In this document: piece after piece, positions 5,551 through 6,070 of the stretch
Numbering within the stretch: position 1 is the stretch's first letter
Layout of the letters: every line of letters starts with the position of its first letter
DNA from: Angelakisella sp.
Lineage (GTDB): Bacteria > Bacillota > Clostridia > Oscillospirales > Ruminococcaceae
DNA: 6,070 bases
Assembly (NCBI GenBank): GCA_022795575.1
Contig: JAAWGY010000150.1
Coordinates: 1-6,070, forward strand
Direction: 5' to 3'
Notes under the pieces: generated by a model
The model's database searches: none
Seen by the model: only the letters and a program-made list of their open reading frames with translations
Told to the model about the DNA's origin: nothing
Program-made: the position numbers and the translations under genes

Positions 5551-5961
5551 ATGCGGATTGCGGTAGCTTATGAAAACGGGATGGTTTTTCAGCATTTTGG
5601 GCACACACAGCAGTTTAAGGTTTACGAGGTGGAGGACGGGGTGGTTCTTCGGGAGGAGATTGTGGACGCTGCCGGGAGCGGTCACGGGGCGTTGGCGGGG
5701 TTTCTTGGCGGGTTGGGGGCAGAGGCGGTTATTTGCGGCGGCATTGGGGCGGGGGCTCAGGCGGCGCTGGCGCAGGCGGGGATTCGGCTGTATGGCGGGG
5801 TTAGCGGCAGCGCAGACGAAGCGGTTCGGGCTTTGGCTACCGGGACATTGAGCTACCGTCCGGACGTATGTTGCAACCACCATGGCCAGGAGGGGCAGGG
5901 GTGCCATGGGGAAGGCCATAGCTGCGGGGAGGACCACCAGGGCTGTCACGGCCATTCGTGA
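5551..5961 (+). CDS. NifX/NifB-type dinitrogenase iron-molybdenum cofactor domain protein with His/Cys-rich tail
   Basis: This small protein of 136 residues has the fold of the iron-molybdenum cofactor biosynthesis family (NifX, NafY, the NifB C-terminus) across about 1-103. Diagnostic features are MRIAVAYENG at the start, the HFGHTQQF motif (15-22), the VICGGIGAGAQAAL segment (60-73) and the GIRLYGGVSGSADEAV segment (77-92). A tail from about 106 to 136 is rich in metal ligands, with five Cys (107, 108, 118, 125, 132) and seven His. Known relatives bind metal clusters or act as carriers, and many occur in organisms that do not fix nitrogen; no nif gene is seen here. The tail suggests binding of a metal such as Ni, Zn, Co or Fe, which is inference. 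GGAAGGAG (5531-5538) is somewhat far from the ATG (12 nt), but the ATG matches the family's N-terminus. The 59-bp gap before it holds a weak hairpin (5495-5513) without a T run, so it may or may not be co-transcribed with the methyltransferase. Confidence 0.92.
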   Translation: MRIAVAYENGMVFQHFGHTQQFKVYEVEDGVVLREEIVDAAGSGHGALAGFLGGLGAEAVICGGIGAGAQAALAQAGIRLYGGVSGSADEAVRALATGTLSYRPDVCCNHHGQEGQGCHGEGHSCGEDHQGCHGHS

Positions 5962-5972
5962 GGTGCGAAGCG

Positions 5973-6070
5973 GCCTGTCCCACAGGTTGTGCCCGCCCGG
6001 GCCACCGGGCCGCAGGTCCAGGGCCGCGCAGGCCCTGGTCGCCCGCCGCAGCGGGCGAAACTCCCCAGGA
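5973..6070 (-). repeat. Structured interspersed repeat, right copy, inverted and cut by the window edge
   Basis: The reverse complement of this segment matches 223-319 nearly base for base. The same four hairpins are present: CCTGT/ACAGG (5974-5978 and 5982-5986), GCCCGG/CCGGGC (5995-6000 and 6005-6010), CCAGGGCC/GGCCCTGG (6018-6025 and 6031-6038) and TCGCCCGC/GCGGGCGA (6039-6046 and 6051-6058). It begins 11 bp after the stop of the last gene and has no T run beside it on the plus strand, so if it ends the transcript it is not by the standard intrinsic mechanism. Its far end is beyond the window. Confidence 0.85.

Noticed and set aside
1..6070. CRISPR arrays, tRNA or rRNA genes, transposases.
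   Set aside because: No regularly spaced direct repeats, no cloverleaf or rRNA-like sequence, and no transposase or integrase motif were found on either strand.

Overview
The window is GC-rich chromosomal DNA that reads almost entirely from left to right. The strong purine-rich ribosome binding sites (GGAGG type), a sigma-A-type promoter, a DUF4261-like protein and a NifX-like protein with a His/Cys-rich tail all suggest a GC-rich Clostridia member of the Oscillospirales type (gut Firmicutes such as relatives of Flavonifractor). This assignment is inferred from gene style, not from a marker gene.

Layout: positions 1-222 hold no gene I can support, but contain strong hairpins, including a possible terminator of an upstream gene. 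Positions 223-319 are one copy of a structured repeat made of four consecutive hairpins. A near-consensus promoter (TTGCCA, 17 bp, TATAAT) at 339-367 then drives a tightly packed run of six co-directional genes: OmpR/PhoB-type response regulator (408-1142), membrane sensor histidine kinase (1139-2593, ATGA overlap), membrane-anchored protein of unknown function (2627-3415), TPR-like/DUF4261-like protein (3444-4709), class I SAM-dependent methyltransferase (4733-5491) and NifX/NifB-type cofactor-binding-fold protein (5551-5961). A second copy of the structured repeat, in the opposite orientation, begins 11 bp after the last stop codon and runs off the right edge (5973-6070).

How it works together: the kinase and regulator form a clear two-component pair. 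The third gene encodes an extracytoplasmic protein on a single membrane anchor, placed where accessory regulators of sensor kinases often sit. The later genes are separated by short gaps and could be co-transcribed, but nothing in the sequence shows they serve the same pathway, and a separate promoter for the last gene or two cannot be excluded.

The most notable signal is the pair of inverted repeat copies bracketing the operon. Their differences in one hairpin preserve base pairing, which suggests the folded form matters. The main additional oddities are a Gly-to-Asp change in the methyltransferase SAM-binding loop, a Gln next to the kinase phospho-accepting His, and a change in synonymous base use along the operon (C-rich on the left, G/T-rich on the right).
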